From an uncultured Eubacteriales bacterium (GTDB lineage Bacteria > Bacillota > Clostridia > Lachnospirales > Lachnospiraceae), in contig CASFID010000048.1 of the NCBI GenBank assembly GCA_949294665.1, positions 1 through 64,000 on the forward strand: a stretch of 64,000 bases of DNA, written 5' to 3'. The position numbers and the translations under genes are program-made. This document shows, one piece after another, positions 17,170 through 26,081 of the stretch (positions within the stretch are counted from its first letter, which is position 1; every line of letters begins with the position of its first letter). A model generated the notes under the pieces. The model made no database searches and was not told the DNA's origin. It saw nothing but the letters and a program-made list of their open reading frames with translations.

Positions 17170-18420
17170 ATGAAATTTAAATTAACTTCGCTGGAGAAAA
17201 AATGGGTGCTCTATGACGTTGGAAACTCAGCCTTTACGCTGCTTGTTTCAACCATCTTTCCCATCTATTTCAATACGCTTGCAGAGAGCGCCGGTATATC
17301 GGATGTGGATTATCTGGCATACTGGGGATATGCGACTTCTGTCTGTACTCTGATCGTGGCCGTGCTGGGGCCGACGCTTGGAGCTGTTGCGGACACAAAG
17401 AACTTTAAGAAGATCATTTTTTCTCTCTCCATGGGAGTTGGAGTGTTCGGATGCATCCTTCTGGGCTTCCTCTCTTCGTGGATCTGGTTCCTGGGAGTAT
17501 TTGTTCTGGCGAAGACAGGGTATTCTGCCAGCCTGATATTCTATGATGCCATGCTCACAGATGTTACGGAGCCAGACAGGATGGATTCGGTTTCCTCCCA
17601 CGGTTATGCCTGGGGATATATCGGAAGCTGCATCCCGTTCCTTGCCTGCCTGGGACTTTACATGGGTTCCGGCGCTCTGGGGATCGGCACTCAGACGTCG
17701 CTGCTCATCGGATTTATCATTACGGCTGTGTGGTGGCTCTGTTCGTCTCTGCCTCTGCTCCGTTCATACCGTCAGAGATACTTTTCCGAAGCCGGAGGAC
17801 ATGTGGTAAAAGAAAGTTTTAAGAGGCTGGGACGTACCTTTCTGGAATTGAGCAAAGAGAAGCATATCTTTGTGTTCCTTCTGGCGTTCTTCTTTTATAT
17901 CGACGGCGTCTACACTGTTATCGATATGGCGACGGCGTACGGACAGGCTCTCGGACTTGATACGAATGCCCTGCTTCTGGCGCTTCTCGTAACTCAGATC
18001 GTGGCGTTTCCCAGCGTCCTTATATTCAGCAGGCTGGTGAAAAAAGTAAAATCCGAGACGATCATCACAGTCTGCATCGTGGCATATTTCTGTATCGCGG
18101 TATATGCCTACTGGCTGGACAGTGAGTTTGATTTCTGGCTGCTTGCAGTTATGGTAGGTATGTTCCAGGGAACGATACAGGCGCTCTCCAGATCTTATTT
18201 CGCTAAGATCATACCGGCGGAGAAGTCGGGAGAGTTTTTCGGAATATATGATATCTGCGGCAAAGGGGCTTCCGTTATAGGAACGGCTCTTGTGTCTTTC
18301 CTGAGTCAGATTACCGGGAGTATCAATATCGGTGTCAGCGCGCTTTCCGTCATGTTCCTGATCGGGCTGGTTCTGTTCCGGTTTTCAGCAAAAATGAATA
18401 CGGAATATAAAAAAGTATGA
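17170..18420 (+). CDS. MFS transporter of the UMF1/Atg22-like family
   Basis: This 416-residue membrane protein has about 12 hydrophobic segments. Its N-terminal LTSLEKKWVLYDVGNSAFTLLVST is typical of the UMF1 branch of the major facilitator superfamily (Atg22-related). Substrates of this bacterial branch are not firmly known; efflux of amino acids or other small molecules has been proposed. The start is set at 17170, where GAGGAGAAGAGGG precedes the ATG. The gene lies just after the phospholipase-like gene in the same direction. A hydrophilic loop at about 205-235 separates the two six-helix halves, as usual in this superfamily. Confidence 0.88.
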   Translation: MKFKLTSLEKKWVLYDVGNSAFTLLVSTIFPIYFNTLAESAGISDVDYLAYWGYATSVCTLIVAVLGPTLGAVADTKNFKKIIFSLSMGVGVFGCILLGFLSSWIWFLGVFVLAKTGYSASLIFYDAMLTDVTEPDRMDSVSSHGYAWGYIGSCIPFLACLGLYMGSGALGIGTQTSLLIGFIITAVWWLCSSLPLLRSYRQRYFSEAGGHVVKESFKRLGRTFLELSKEKHIFVFLLAFFFYIDGVYTVIDMATAYGQALGLDTNALLLALLVTQIVAFPSVLIFSRLVKKVKSETIITVCIVAYFCIAVYAYWLDSEFDFWLLAVMVGMFQGTIQALSRSYFAKIIPAEKSGEFFGIYDICGKGASVIGTALVSFLSQITGSINIGVSALSVMFLIGLVLFRFSAKMNTEYKKV

Positions 18421-18470
18421 AATTAATCTGAAATTCTAAAGAAATTCCTCAAAATCCAGGTTAATCATGT

Positions 18471-18520
18471 TATAATATAACAAGCTGAACAGAGCGGATA
18501 CGGTGCGGGTATCCGCTCTG
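18471..18520 (+). promoter_or_regulatory. Promoter -10 and 12-bp hairpin before the ABC transporter operon
   Basis: A TATAAT at about 18471-18476 is followed by CAGAGCGGATAC (18490-18501) and its exact complement GTATCCGCTCTG (18509-18520) around a 7-base loop. The hairpin would lie at the very 5' end of the transcript, about 90 bases before the ATPase start. No T run follows, so it is not a simple terminator. It could be a stabilising hairpin or an operator. Confidence 0.5.
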
Positions 18521-18607
18521 TCCGCATCGGAAGAACAGATACGGCGTTTAGCATCGGATCTGCCGAATGAGCCGCGCAAAAGGAGCGGTTACAAGGGAGC
18601 GGTACAT

Positions 18608-19312
18608 ATGAAAGAGTTCGTCAGGATGCAGGACATCACCAAGGTATATAAGATGGGGGAGATAGAGATCCGCGCAGCGGATCATATCAACTTCTCAGTG
18701 GATAAAGGGGAACTTGTCGTCATCGTAGGGCCAAGCGGCGCTGGAAAGACAACGGTGCTTAATATTCTGGGCGGTATGGATACGGCCACCGACGGAAAGC
18801 TTATTGTGGACGGAGCCGACGTCACTTCCTACAATTCCAGACAGCTTACGGAGTACCGGCGCGAGGACATAGGATTCGTCTTTCAGTTTTATAATCTGGT
18901 CCCGAATCTGACAGCACTTGAGAACGTGGAACTGGCGCTGCAGATATGCAGAGATCCTCTGGATGCAAAAGAAGTGCTCGAAGAAGTGGGACTCGGGGAC
19001 AGACTTAACAACTTCCCCGCCCAGTTATCCGGCGGAGAGCAGCAGAGAGTGTCCATAGCCAGAGCGCTGGCGAAGAATCCGAAGCTTCTGCTCTGTGACG
19101 AGCCTACCGGCGCGCTTGATTACAATACAGGGAAATCAATCCTGAAGCTTTTGCAGAACATGTGCAGGGAACGGGGGATGACGGTCATTGTGATCACCCA
19201 TAACCAGGCGCTTGCGCCGATGGCTGACCGGCTGATACATATCAAGAACGGACAGGTCTCTCAAATGGAGATAAACGAACATCCGACATCGATTGACGAG
19301 ATAGAATGGTAG
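18608..19312 (+). CDS. ABC transporter ATP-binding protein (MacB/LolD type)
   Basis: This 234-residue ATPase has Walker [10 protein letters not shown], the Q-loop in [18 protein letters not shown], the [15 protein letters not shown] signature, Walker [13 protein letters not shown] and a switch His in VIVITHN. The [10 protein letters not shown] stretch and small size place it with the MacB/LolD/FtsE-like exporters, which work with FtsX-type permeases. The start at 18608 is used because an AAGGGAGCGG site precedes it and homologues begin there; the open frame extends further upstream. The permease gene follows 10 bases downstream. The pair probably forms a mechanotransmitting ABC system exporting a lipid, peptide or cell-wall-related substrate. 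Confidence 0.9.
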   Translation: MKEFVRMQDITKVYKMGEIEIRAADHINFSVDKGELVVIVGPSGAGKTTVLNILGGMDTATDGKLIVDGADVTSYNSRQLTEYRREDIGFVFQFYNLVPNLTALENVELALQICRDPLDAKEVLEEVGLGDRLNNFPAQLSGGEQQRVSIARALAKNPKLLLCDEPTGALDYNTGKSILKLLQNMCRERGMTVIVITHNQALAPMADRLIHIKNGQVSQMEINEHPTSIDEIEW

Positions 19313-19322
19313 GGGCAGACAG

Positions 19323-22300
19323 ATGAGAAAGAAAGCGCTGAGAAAAGACTTTTTTATGGAAATACGGTGGAGTCTCGGTCGTTTTCTGTCCATTTTTTTC
19401 ATCGTTGCGATCGGATGTGCTTTCTTTTCCGGTATACGGTCCTCGGAACCGGATATGCGCTATTCGGGCGACGCATATTTTGACGACAGGAATCTGATGG
19501 ATATTGAGGTCATCAGCACGATGGGGCTTACAGACAGCGATCTTGCGGCTTTGGAAAAGGTGGACGGTGTGGCGGATGCCGAAGGCAGATACTCGGTGGA
19601 TGTCCTCTGCTCGGAGGGTGACAATCAGGTGGCGGTCCACGTCATGTCCATGCTTCCCACGATGAATCAGATGAAGCTTGAACAAGGGAACTGGCCGGAA
19701 CAGTCAGATGAGTGCGCCGTAGACGTGGATTATCTGGAGGAAAGCAGCCTGGAAATCGGGGATACGATCACGTTTGCCAGCGGGGGAGACGACGACATCA
19801 AAGATACGCTGGTGACGGATACCTTTACGATCTCGGGGACTGTCAGCAGTCCGGAATACATTTCATTTCAGAGGGGAAGTACGACGATCGGGAACGGAAC
19901 AGTGTCGGCTTTTATTGCCGTGCCGGAGGAGAGCTTTGCGCTGGACGTTTACACTGAGATCTGTGTTCAGGTTGAAGGCGCAAAAGAGATGACGGCATTT
20001 ACGGATGAGTATGATGGGCGCGTCCAGGAAGTTCTGGATCAAGTGGAGGCGATAAAAGAAGAACGCCAGCAGGCCCGATATGATGAGATCATGTCCGAGG
20101 GCAAAGAACAGATTGACGAGGCGGGACAGAAGCTTTCAGACGCCCGGAGCGAGCTGGAAGACGGAAAGAAAGAGGCTGAGGCTGAGCTCTCGAAAGCAAG
20201 GCAGGAGCTTCTGGATGCCCAGGCTGAGGTGGACACTGGGAGAGCGGAGGCAGAATCCTCCAGGCAGCAGCTTGAGACCTCCAGGCAGGAACTAAACAAC
20301 AGTCAGGCTCAGATCGATAAGAATACCGAGGAGTTAAATGCGAATATCGACGCTCTCAATGAGCAGATCGATCAGCTCAACGCTGCAAAAGAACAGTATA
20401 ATGCTCTGGCCGCGACCGGACAGACCGACGACGTGACGACAGCTGCCCTGAGCGCGATGTATGAGGAGATACAGAAAGGGGAGAGCGCAGTCGTTCAGGC
20501 CCAGGCTCAGATCGATTCCGCTAAGGCTCAGCTGGAGACCGGGCAGGCACGGATCAACGACGGATGGGCGCAGATCACATCCGGTAAGCAGGAGCTTGCA
20601 AAGGCGGAAGATCAGCTCGCGGAGGCACAGAGACAGATCGACGAGGGATGGGAAGAATACTACGACGCAGAGGCAGAGGCTGAGACCGAGATAGCCGACG
20701 GGGAGCAGAAGATCAAGGACGCGGAGGCGGAGCTTGCAGATGCAGAGGCTGAACTGGCGGATCTTGAAATGCCGGAATGGTATATCTATGACAGATCAAA
20801 TCTTCCCGAATATACGGGATACGGTGAAAATGCAGATCGTATGCGCGCTATCGGGGAGGTGTTTCCTGCAATCTTTTTCCTTGTAGCAGCGCTTATCAGT
20901 CTTACAACCATGACGCGTATGGTGGAGGAACAGAGGACGCAGATAGGAACGCTGAAAGCCCTTGGATACGAGCGCCACTCTATAGCGGCAAAATACCTTG
21001 GTTATGCGATTCTGGCAACTGTCTCCGGCAGTATCCTGGGAATCCTCTTCGGTGAGAAAGTATTTCCCTGGATCATCATCAACGCATACGGTATTATGTA
21101 TCAACATATGGATGATCTCGTGCTTCCGTACAACCTGCAGTATGGCCTGGGAGCTGCAATGGCTGCACTGGCCAGTACTCTGATCGCCACATTTCTCGCA
21201 TGTTTCAGAGAACTGAAAGAGCAGGCCGCTGAACTTATGAGGCCTCCGGCGCCCAAACAGGGGCAGAGGGTGCTGCTGGAACGGGCGGGCTTCATATGGA
21301 AACATCTGAACTTTTCATGGAAGGCGAGCATCCGTAATCTTGTCAGGTATAAGAAACGGCTTTTTATGACTGTTTTCGGCATAGGCGGGTGTATGGCGCT
21401 TATGCTGGTCGGGTTCGGACTTAAGGATTCTATTTTTGCCATTGTAGATATCCAGTACGGCGAGATACAGCTCTACGACGGAAATATTATCTTAAGTGAT
21501 GATGCCACGGATGAAGAAAAGAGCGGAATTACCAGCCGGATAGAAGAAGACAGCGCCATGGCCGGTTCGACGGAAGGACTGCTCACTCAGGCTTCGGTCG
21601 GAAGCGACGGAAGTACATGGCATGACGTATATCTGGACGTGCCGGAGAATGTAGAAGAATTCTCAGAGTTTGTCGTGCTGCAGGACCGTATTACGAATGA
21701 GAGATATACGCTGGATGATTCCGGGGCAGTCCTGACGGAGAAGATGGCGAAAGAGCTTGGGGTGGAGCCGGGAGACAGTATCACGATCCGGGACGATGAT
21801 CAGGGCGATCTGGAGGTAAAGATAAGCGCCGTATGCGAGAACTATATGGGCCATTATCTGTATATGACGCCTGATCTCTACAAGGAAGTATACGGCAAAG
21901 CGCCGGATTATAACTGCATCTTCTACAAGACTGCCGACCGGAATACTGAGGAGGCGGAGCGTATCGGCGAGGAGGCGTTATCCATGCCAGGAGCCTTGAG
22001 TGTCAGCTATACTACCGATCTGAGGAAGCAGGTGGACAACATGCTCGGAGCGCTGGACGCCGTGATCGCTGTTCTCATAATATCAGCCGGCATGCTGGCT
22101 TTTGTCGTGCTCTACAATCTGAATAACATTAACATAACAGAGCGGCAGAGAGAGCTTGCCACCCTCAAGGTGCTCGGCTTCTACAACAGCGAGATATCGA
22201 TGTATGTATACAGAGAAAATATTGTGCTGACCTTTCTGGGGGCTGTCTTTGGCGTTGTACTCGGCAAGATACTCCATCAGTTTATCATTGTGACGGTGGA

Positions 22301-22454
22301 GATCGAGTCGGTCATGTTCGGAAGAAATATAGATCTGAGCAGTTTTGTGTATGGATTCCTCCTGACCTGTCTGTTCTCCATGCTGGTGAACGGAGTGATG
22401 TATTTCAAACTTAAGAAGATAAATATGGTAGAATCATTAAAAAGTGTGGAGTAG
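19323..22454 (+). CDS. FtsX-like ABC permease with a long periplasmic-type coiled coil
   Basis: This 1043-residue protein has two FtsX-type permease units. The first transmembrane helix is near residue 20-40. A MacB-like extracellular domain follows, then at about 235-480 a long Glu/Gln/Ala-rich coiled coil with repeated Q-ID/AEAELA heptads. Three helices follow at about 510-640, then a second unit with a helix near 690, an extracellular domain, and three helices near the C-terminus, ending with the common FtsX-type MVESLK. Such permeases do not move substrate through the membrane; they transmit ATP-driven motion to the outside. The coiled coil could reach an outer partner or the cell wall. 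It pairs with the ATPase at 18608. The last codons form part of a terminator stem. Confidence 0.88.
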   Translation: MRKKALRKDFFMEIRWSLGRFLSIFFIVAIGCAFFSGIRSSEPDMRYSGDAYFDDRNLMDIEVISTMGLTDSDLAALEKVDGVADAEGRYSVDVLCSEGDNQVAVHVMSMLPTMNQMKLEQGNWPEQSDECAVDVDYLEESSLEIGDTITFASGGDDDIKDTLVTDTFTISGTVSSPEYISFQRGSTTIGNGTVSAFIAVPEESFALDVYTEICVQVEGAKEMTAFTDEYDGRVQEVLDQVEAIKEERQQARYDEIMSEGKEQIDEAGQKLSDARSELEDGKKEAEAELSKARQELLDAQAEVDTGRAEAESSRQQLETSRQELNNSQAQIDKNTEELNANIDALNEQIDQLNAAKEQYNALAATGQTDDVTTAALSAMYEEIQKGESAVVQAQAQIDSAKAQLETGQARINDGWAQITSGKQELAKAEDQLAEAQRQIDEGWEEYYDAEAEAETEIADGEQKIKDAEAELADAEAELADLEMPEWYIYDRSNLPEYTGYGENADRMRAIGEVFPAIFFLVAALISLTTMTRMVEEQRTQIGTLKALGYERHSIAAKYLGYAILATVSGSILGILFGEKVFPWIIINAYGIMYQHMDDLVLPYNLQYGLGAAMAALASTLIATFLACFRELKEQAAELMRPPAPKQGQRVLLERAGFIWKHLNFSWKASIRNLVRYKKRLFMTVFGIGGCMALMLVGFGLKDSIFAIVDIQYGEIQLYDGNIILSDDATDEEKSGITSRIEEDSAMAGSTEGLLTQASVGSDGSTWHDVYLDVPENVEEFSEFVVLQDRITNERYTLDDSGAVLTEKMAKELGVEPGDSITIRDDDQGDLEVKISAVCENYMGHYLYMTPDLYKEVYGKAPDYNCIFYKTADRNTEEAERIGEEALSMPGALSVSYTTDLRKQVDNMLGALDAVIAVLIISAGMLAFVVLYNLNNINITERQRELATLKVLGFYNSEISMYVYRENIVLTFLGAVFGVVLGKILHQFIIVTVEIESVMFGRNIDLSSFVYGFLLTCLFSMLVNGVMYFKLKKINMVESLKSVE

Positions 22455-22472
22455 TATACTTCACACTTTTTA
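22439..22472 (+). terminator. Intrinsic terminator of the ABC operon
   Basis: AAAAAGTGTG (22439-22448) pairs with CACACTTTTT (22462-22471) around the stop codon TAG. The A-run and T-run on the two sides could let it also act for the convergent AEC gene. Confidence 0.75.
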
Positions 22473-22526
22473 TAATGGACTTGTCCGGGCGGTGTGAAAC
22501 AGGAACGGCCCGGTCTGTATTGTGAT

Positions 22527-23444
22527 TCAGAGTATCTGTTCGGCGATAAGGACTACAGCCGGCATTGAGATAACGGAAAGCGCGGTAGAGAGGGCAAATA
22601 TCTCAGATGCGTAAGTGTAATTCTGTCTGTACCGGATCGCCATCATAGTTCCGGTTGTCGCCGCCGGACATGCTGCGGCGATCAGCATGGTAATGGATAC
22701 TTCCTGCGGGAGAGGCAGGAGCAGGAACACCGGGATCATGCACAGGGGAAACAGAAAGAGCTTTACAGCTGATACATAGTATAGTCTCAGATTTCTGCAC
22801 ATTTTTCCGATATCTGCCTGCGCCACGGAGAATCCTGCAACCATCATGGCGAGAGGCGTATTCATGTCTGCGATATAATTCATAGAGTCAAGCAGCACGA
22901 TCGGGATTTTGATCTTCAGAAAGAAGAGAGCGATCGCGGCCAGCGTTGCAATGAACATGGGAGAAAGGAGGCCCTGCACGATATTCTTTACGGAGCATTT
23001 CTTCTCCATGAGTATGACTCCATGCGTCCAGGTGAACAGATTGAATATGGTCATATATGCGGAGAGATAGAAGACTCCGATATCCCCGAGCACACTCCCT
23101 ATAAGTGGGATCCCGATGAACCCGCAGTTGGAATACATAGCGCTGAAACGCTCGATGAGGTAGTCAGGTCCGCTGCCCGGCCGGATAAAAACGGTCGATA
23201 CCACGATCCCCAGGATGTGAACGACGGCGGCAGCCAGAAATGACAGCAGGAGTCCCCGTACGAGCCCGGGCTCATATTCTGTCTGATAGATTGTGATGAT
23301 CAGGATCGGATTGACGACCATAAGGAGGATATTTGATATACTTTTGTTTCCCTCCTGATTCACAAGACCGATCCGATAGCATAAAAATGCAAGCAGCAGA
23401 ATGAAGAACATCTTCACAAGCTGCTCGAAAATGAGGATAAACAT
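22527..23444 (-). CDS. AEC family transporter (auxin efflux carrier type)
   Basis: This 305-residue membrane protein has about ten hydrophobic helices arranged as two halves, with the conserved NCGFIGIPLIGS motif near residue 100 and a C-terminal AAACPAATTGTMMA motif, both typical of the bile/arsenite/auxin carrier superfamily's AEC branch. Bacterial members export or import organic acids such as malate. A CGGAG site precedes the ATG at 23444. It lies in the same direction as pduL, 50 bases downstream of it, so the two may be co-transcribed. A link between acyl phosphate metabolism and acid transport is possible but unproven. Confidence 0.87.
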   Translation of the reverse strand: MFILIFEQLVKMFFILLLAFLCYRIGLVNQEGNKSISNILLMVVNPILIITIYQTEYEPGLVRGLLLSFLAAAVVHILGIVVSTVFIRPGSGPDYLIERFSAMYSNCGFIGIPLIGSVLGDIGVFYLSAYMTIFNLFTWTHGVILMEKKCSVKNIVQGLLSPMFIATLAAIALFFLKIKIPIVLLDSMNYIADMNTPLAMMVAGFSVAQADIGKMCRNLRLYYVSAVKLFLFPLCMIPVFLLLPLPQEVSITMLIAAACPAATTGTMMAIRYRQNYTYASEIFALSTALSVISMPAVVLIAEQIL

Positions 23445-23494
23445 AATTTATTTACTCCGTTTTCTCTTTAGTATACCGCTGCATGGGGAAAATA

Positions 23495-24136
23495 TTACCT
23501 GTGGATGCCGGCCTGAAGTTCGTCTGCCCAGGTCTGAAGGCTGTAGGAATGCCCGTTGAACAGTTTCAGGATCACGCCGGTGGGATTATCTTCGTTGGCA
23601 AATGCGTTCGCTTCGTCTGTATCTACATGCATGGCAAGAGAGAACGAAGGACTGACACGCACGACGACGTCAGAAAATATCAGTGACCGCTCATAGCTTG
23701 TGGTGATGACAAACACGATGTCGTTATCTTTTACATGTGCGCGGATCGCATCTACAGGAGTCATGTGGATATGGCGTTTCGCAACGATGACGCCGCGCTT
23801 AAGCTCGATCTTTCCTTTCGGCCCAATAAGCGTACAGCCCGGGGTACCTTCCAGATCCCCTGACTGTCGGATAACGCTCTTTATGCCGAGTCTTCTGGCG
23901 TCGGTGACGGAGATCTCCACCTGTGTTTCCTTACGGCATGGCCCCAGGATAACAACTTTTTCAAATCTTCCCTTCGGCCCTGCGACGGTGAGCCGTTCCC
24001 TGCACGCATACTGCCCGGGCTGACTTAATTCTTTGGCGAACGTCGGTTTTGTGCCTTCGCCGAACAGCGTTTCGAAATCTTCCTGAGTGATATGTATATG
24101 CCGGGCGGATGTCTCGATGGGAATTTTTAAACTCAT
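23495..24136 (-). CDS. pduL: Phosphate propanoyltransferase (PduL family)
   Basis: This 213-residue enzyme matches PduL, which interconverts acyl-CoA and acyl phosphate (acetyl or propionyl). It has the two zinc-binding halves expected: HIHITQEDFETLFG near residue 15 and RHIHMTPVDA near residue 120, with further His residues for metal binding. The start at 24136 is preferred because AAAGGAG lies 11 bases upstream; the GTG at 24148 would touch that site. No microcompartment shell genes are seen nearby and the N-terminus is short, so it is probably the cytosolic housekeeping form working with an acetate kinase elsewhere. Confidence 0.9.
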   Translation of the reverse strand: MSLKIPIETSARHIHITQEDFETLFGEGTKPTFAKELSQPGQYACRERLTVAGPKGRFEKVVILGPCRKETQVEISVTDARRLGIKSVIRQSGDLEGTPGCTLIGPKGKIELKRGVIVAKRHIHMTPVDAIRAHVKDNDIVFVITTSYERSLIFSDVVVRVSPSFSLAMHVDTDEANAFANEDNPTGVILKLFNGHSYSLQTWADELQAGIHR

Positions 24137-24353
24137 GGGTAGTTTCACTCCTTTGTTTCTTAAATATTAGCAGAATAAAAGGCTGTTTTCAATATTTGAT
24201 TTTGACTCTTTAGAAGCAGGACTGTAGAAAGGGAGTAAATTATAAGTAAAACTAATATTAAGAATATGTAAAATTTCGTTGACACATAATAAAGCTGCAT
24301 GTTAATTTTAAAATAGTGTGCAAATACACATATTTCGCAAAGGAGAAAAAGGA

Positions 24354-25985
24354 ATGGGAATAACAGATATACTTTCCCTGTTCGGCGGTCTCGCCTTGTT
24401 TCTGTACGGAATGCAGATGATGAGTACAGGACTCGAGGCGGCGGCAGGAAATAAGATGAAGTCGATCCTGGAGAAACTGACGTCCAACCGTATCAAGGGG
24501 GTTCTCGTCGGGGCGGGGATCACAGCGGTCATTCAGTCTTCCTCGGCTACGACAGTCATGGTCGTTGGATTTGTAAATTCGGGACTTATGACATTACAGC
24601 AGGCGGTATGGATCATCATGGGAGCCAACATCGGAACGACCATTACAGGTCAGCTCATCGCGCTGGATATCGGGGCGATCGCTCCGCTGTTTGCGATTCT
24701 GGGCGTCGGGGCGATCATGTTTTCCAAGAGCGAGAAGGTGCACCATATCAGCAGTATCATCGCAGGCCTGGGTATCCTGTTCATGGGAATGGACATGATG
24801 GGAGCGGCGATGGAGCCTCTCCAGGAATCCGAGGCATTCATTAATCTGATGACACAGTTCAGCAATCCTCTGCTCGGTATTCTGGTGGGAGCAGTGTTTA
24901 CCGCCATCATCCAGTCGTCTTCCGCATCGGTAGGGATCCTGCAGGCGCTTGCTGCGACGGGGATGATCCCGCTTTCAAGTGCGGTTTATGTGCTCTTCGG
25001 ACAAAATATCGGAACATGTATCACGGCGGTTCTCGCCTCCATCGGAACAAAGGTAAACGCCAGACGAACGACGGTCATCCACCTGATGTTCAATATCATC
25101 GGTACAGCGATCTTTACCGTTATCTGTATGGTCACGCCGTACGTCTCATTCGTAGAGTCCATAACTCCGGGAGATCCGGTTGCTCAGATCGCGAATGCGC
25201 ATACGATATTCAATATCGTCACGACGCTGATCCTGCTCCCGTTCGGAACATACATGGCTAAAGCGGCGGAGAAGATACTGCCGGACAGCAAGAAAGAAGA
25301 CGACGAAGAACTCCGTCTCAAATACATCCGGCCTTTTGATTCATCCTATGCTGTCGGAAACAGCGCCATAGCCGTCACGCAGGTGAAAGAGGAAGTAGAC
25401 CGTATGCTTGACATGGTGGCGAAGAATATCACGGACGCCTTTGACACGCTGATCAAATACAACGAAAAATCGAGAAAAAAAGTCGAGGAGCGCGAGGAGT
25501 ATATCGATTATCTGAACAAGGGGATCTCAGAATACACGGTTTCCCTGATGGCCGGTGAGATGAACGCGTCTGATTCCCGCAGGATCAATGGTTATTACGC
25601 CATCATCAGCAATCTGGAGCGTATCGGTGATCACGCGACCAATATTGCCGAGTATGCGGACGATATGAAGAAGTGGGATCTTAATTTTTCCGATAATGTG
25701 CTCGGAGAACTGGAAGATATGAAGAAACAATGCCTTACGCTTCTTGACAATGTCAAAGACGTCGATCCGGCAGACGCTGAGAAGGTGCTCGCTCAGGCGG
25801 TCGTCATGGAACAGCAGACCGACGATATGCGAGACAAGTATTTCAAGAAGCAGATGCAGCGGCTCAAAAAAGGAAAATGTAAGCCACAGAGCGGGATCGT
25901 ATTCTCCGAGGTACTGACAGATTTCGAGAGAATAGGCGATCATGTGCTCAATATCGCGCAACAGTATAAAGAGATGGAACAGTAG
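24354..25985 (+). CDS. Na/Pi cotransporter family protein with a C-terminal PhoU-like domain
   Basis: This 543-residue protein has the PNaS (NptA) layout. Two inverted repeats carry the QSSSATT motif (about residue 60) and QSSSASV (about residue 190) within eight or so membrane helices to residue 310. A cytosolic helical PhoU-like domain at about 340-540 follows, with ERIGDHATNIAEYA and FERIGDHVLNIAQQ metal-binding repeats. It probably imports phosphate with sodium and may sense phosphate state. The start at 24354 has an AAAGGAG site; the frame opens 36 bases earlier without one. A TTGACA at about 24279 suggests its own promoter. It runs into the inverted repeat that precedes spoVT. Confidence 0.92.
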   Translation: MGITDILSLFGGLALFLYGMQMMSTGLEAAAGNKMKSILEKLTSNRIKGVLVGAGITAVIQSSSATTVMVVGFVNSGLMTLQQAVWIIMGANIGTTITGQLIALDIGAIAPLFAILGVGAIMFSKSEKVHHISSIIAGLGILFMGMDMMGAAMEPLQESEAFINLMTQFSNPLLGILVGAVFTAIIQSSSASVGILQALAATGMIPLSSAVYVLFGQNIGTCITAVLASIGTKVNARRTTVIHLMFNIIGTAIFTVICMVTPYVSFVESITPGDPVAQIANAHTIFNIVTTLILLPFGTYMAKAAEKILPDSKKEDDEELRLKYIRPFDSSYAVGNSAIAVTQVKEEVDRMLDMVAKNITDAFDTLIKYNEKSRKKVEEREEYIDYLNKGISEYTVSLMAGEMNASDSRRINGYYAIISNLERIGDHATNIAEYADDMKKWDLNFSDNVLGELEDMKKQCLTLLDNVKDVDPADAEKVLAQAVVMEQQTDDMRDKYFKKQMQRLKKGKCKPQSGIVFSEVLTDFERIGDHVLNIAQQYKEMEQ

Positions 25986-25993
25986 GAATCCAT

Positions 25994-26077
25994 GAATAAA
26001 TTCCTCCGTTTTACAGATACTACATTTACTGACAGAAAAAGTGTCTTCATGCAGATATTTGTAAAACGGAGGAATTT
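25994..26077 (+). promoter_or_regulatory. Sigma-G-like promoter and 22-bp inverted repeat before spoVT
   Basis: TGAATA (25994-25999) and GATACTA (26017-26023) are 17 bases apart, a close match to the forespore sigma-G consensus (TGAATA, about 17-18 bases, CATACTA). An inverted repeat overlaps it: arm 1 is 25999-26020 and arm 2 is 26056-26077, 22 pairs with one G-T, including AATTCCTCCGTTTTACA and its exact complement. Arm 2 contains the GGAGG ribosome binding site of spoVT. Arm 1 lies in the promoter spacer, so a transcript starting at about 26030 would lack it, while read-through RNA from the phosphate transporter would contain both arms and hide the site. Confidence 0.7.
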
Positions 26078-26081
26078 TTAT

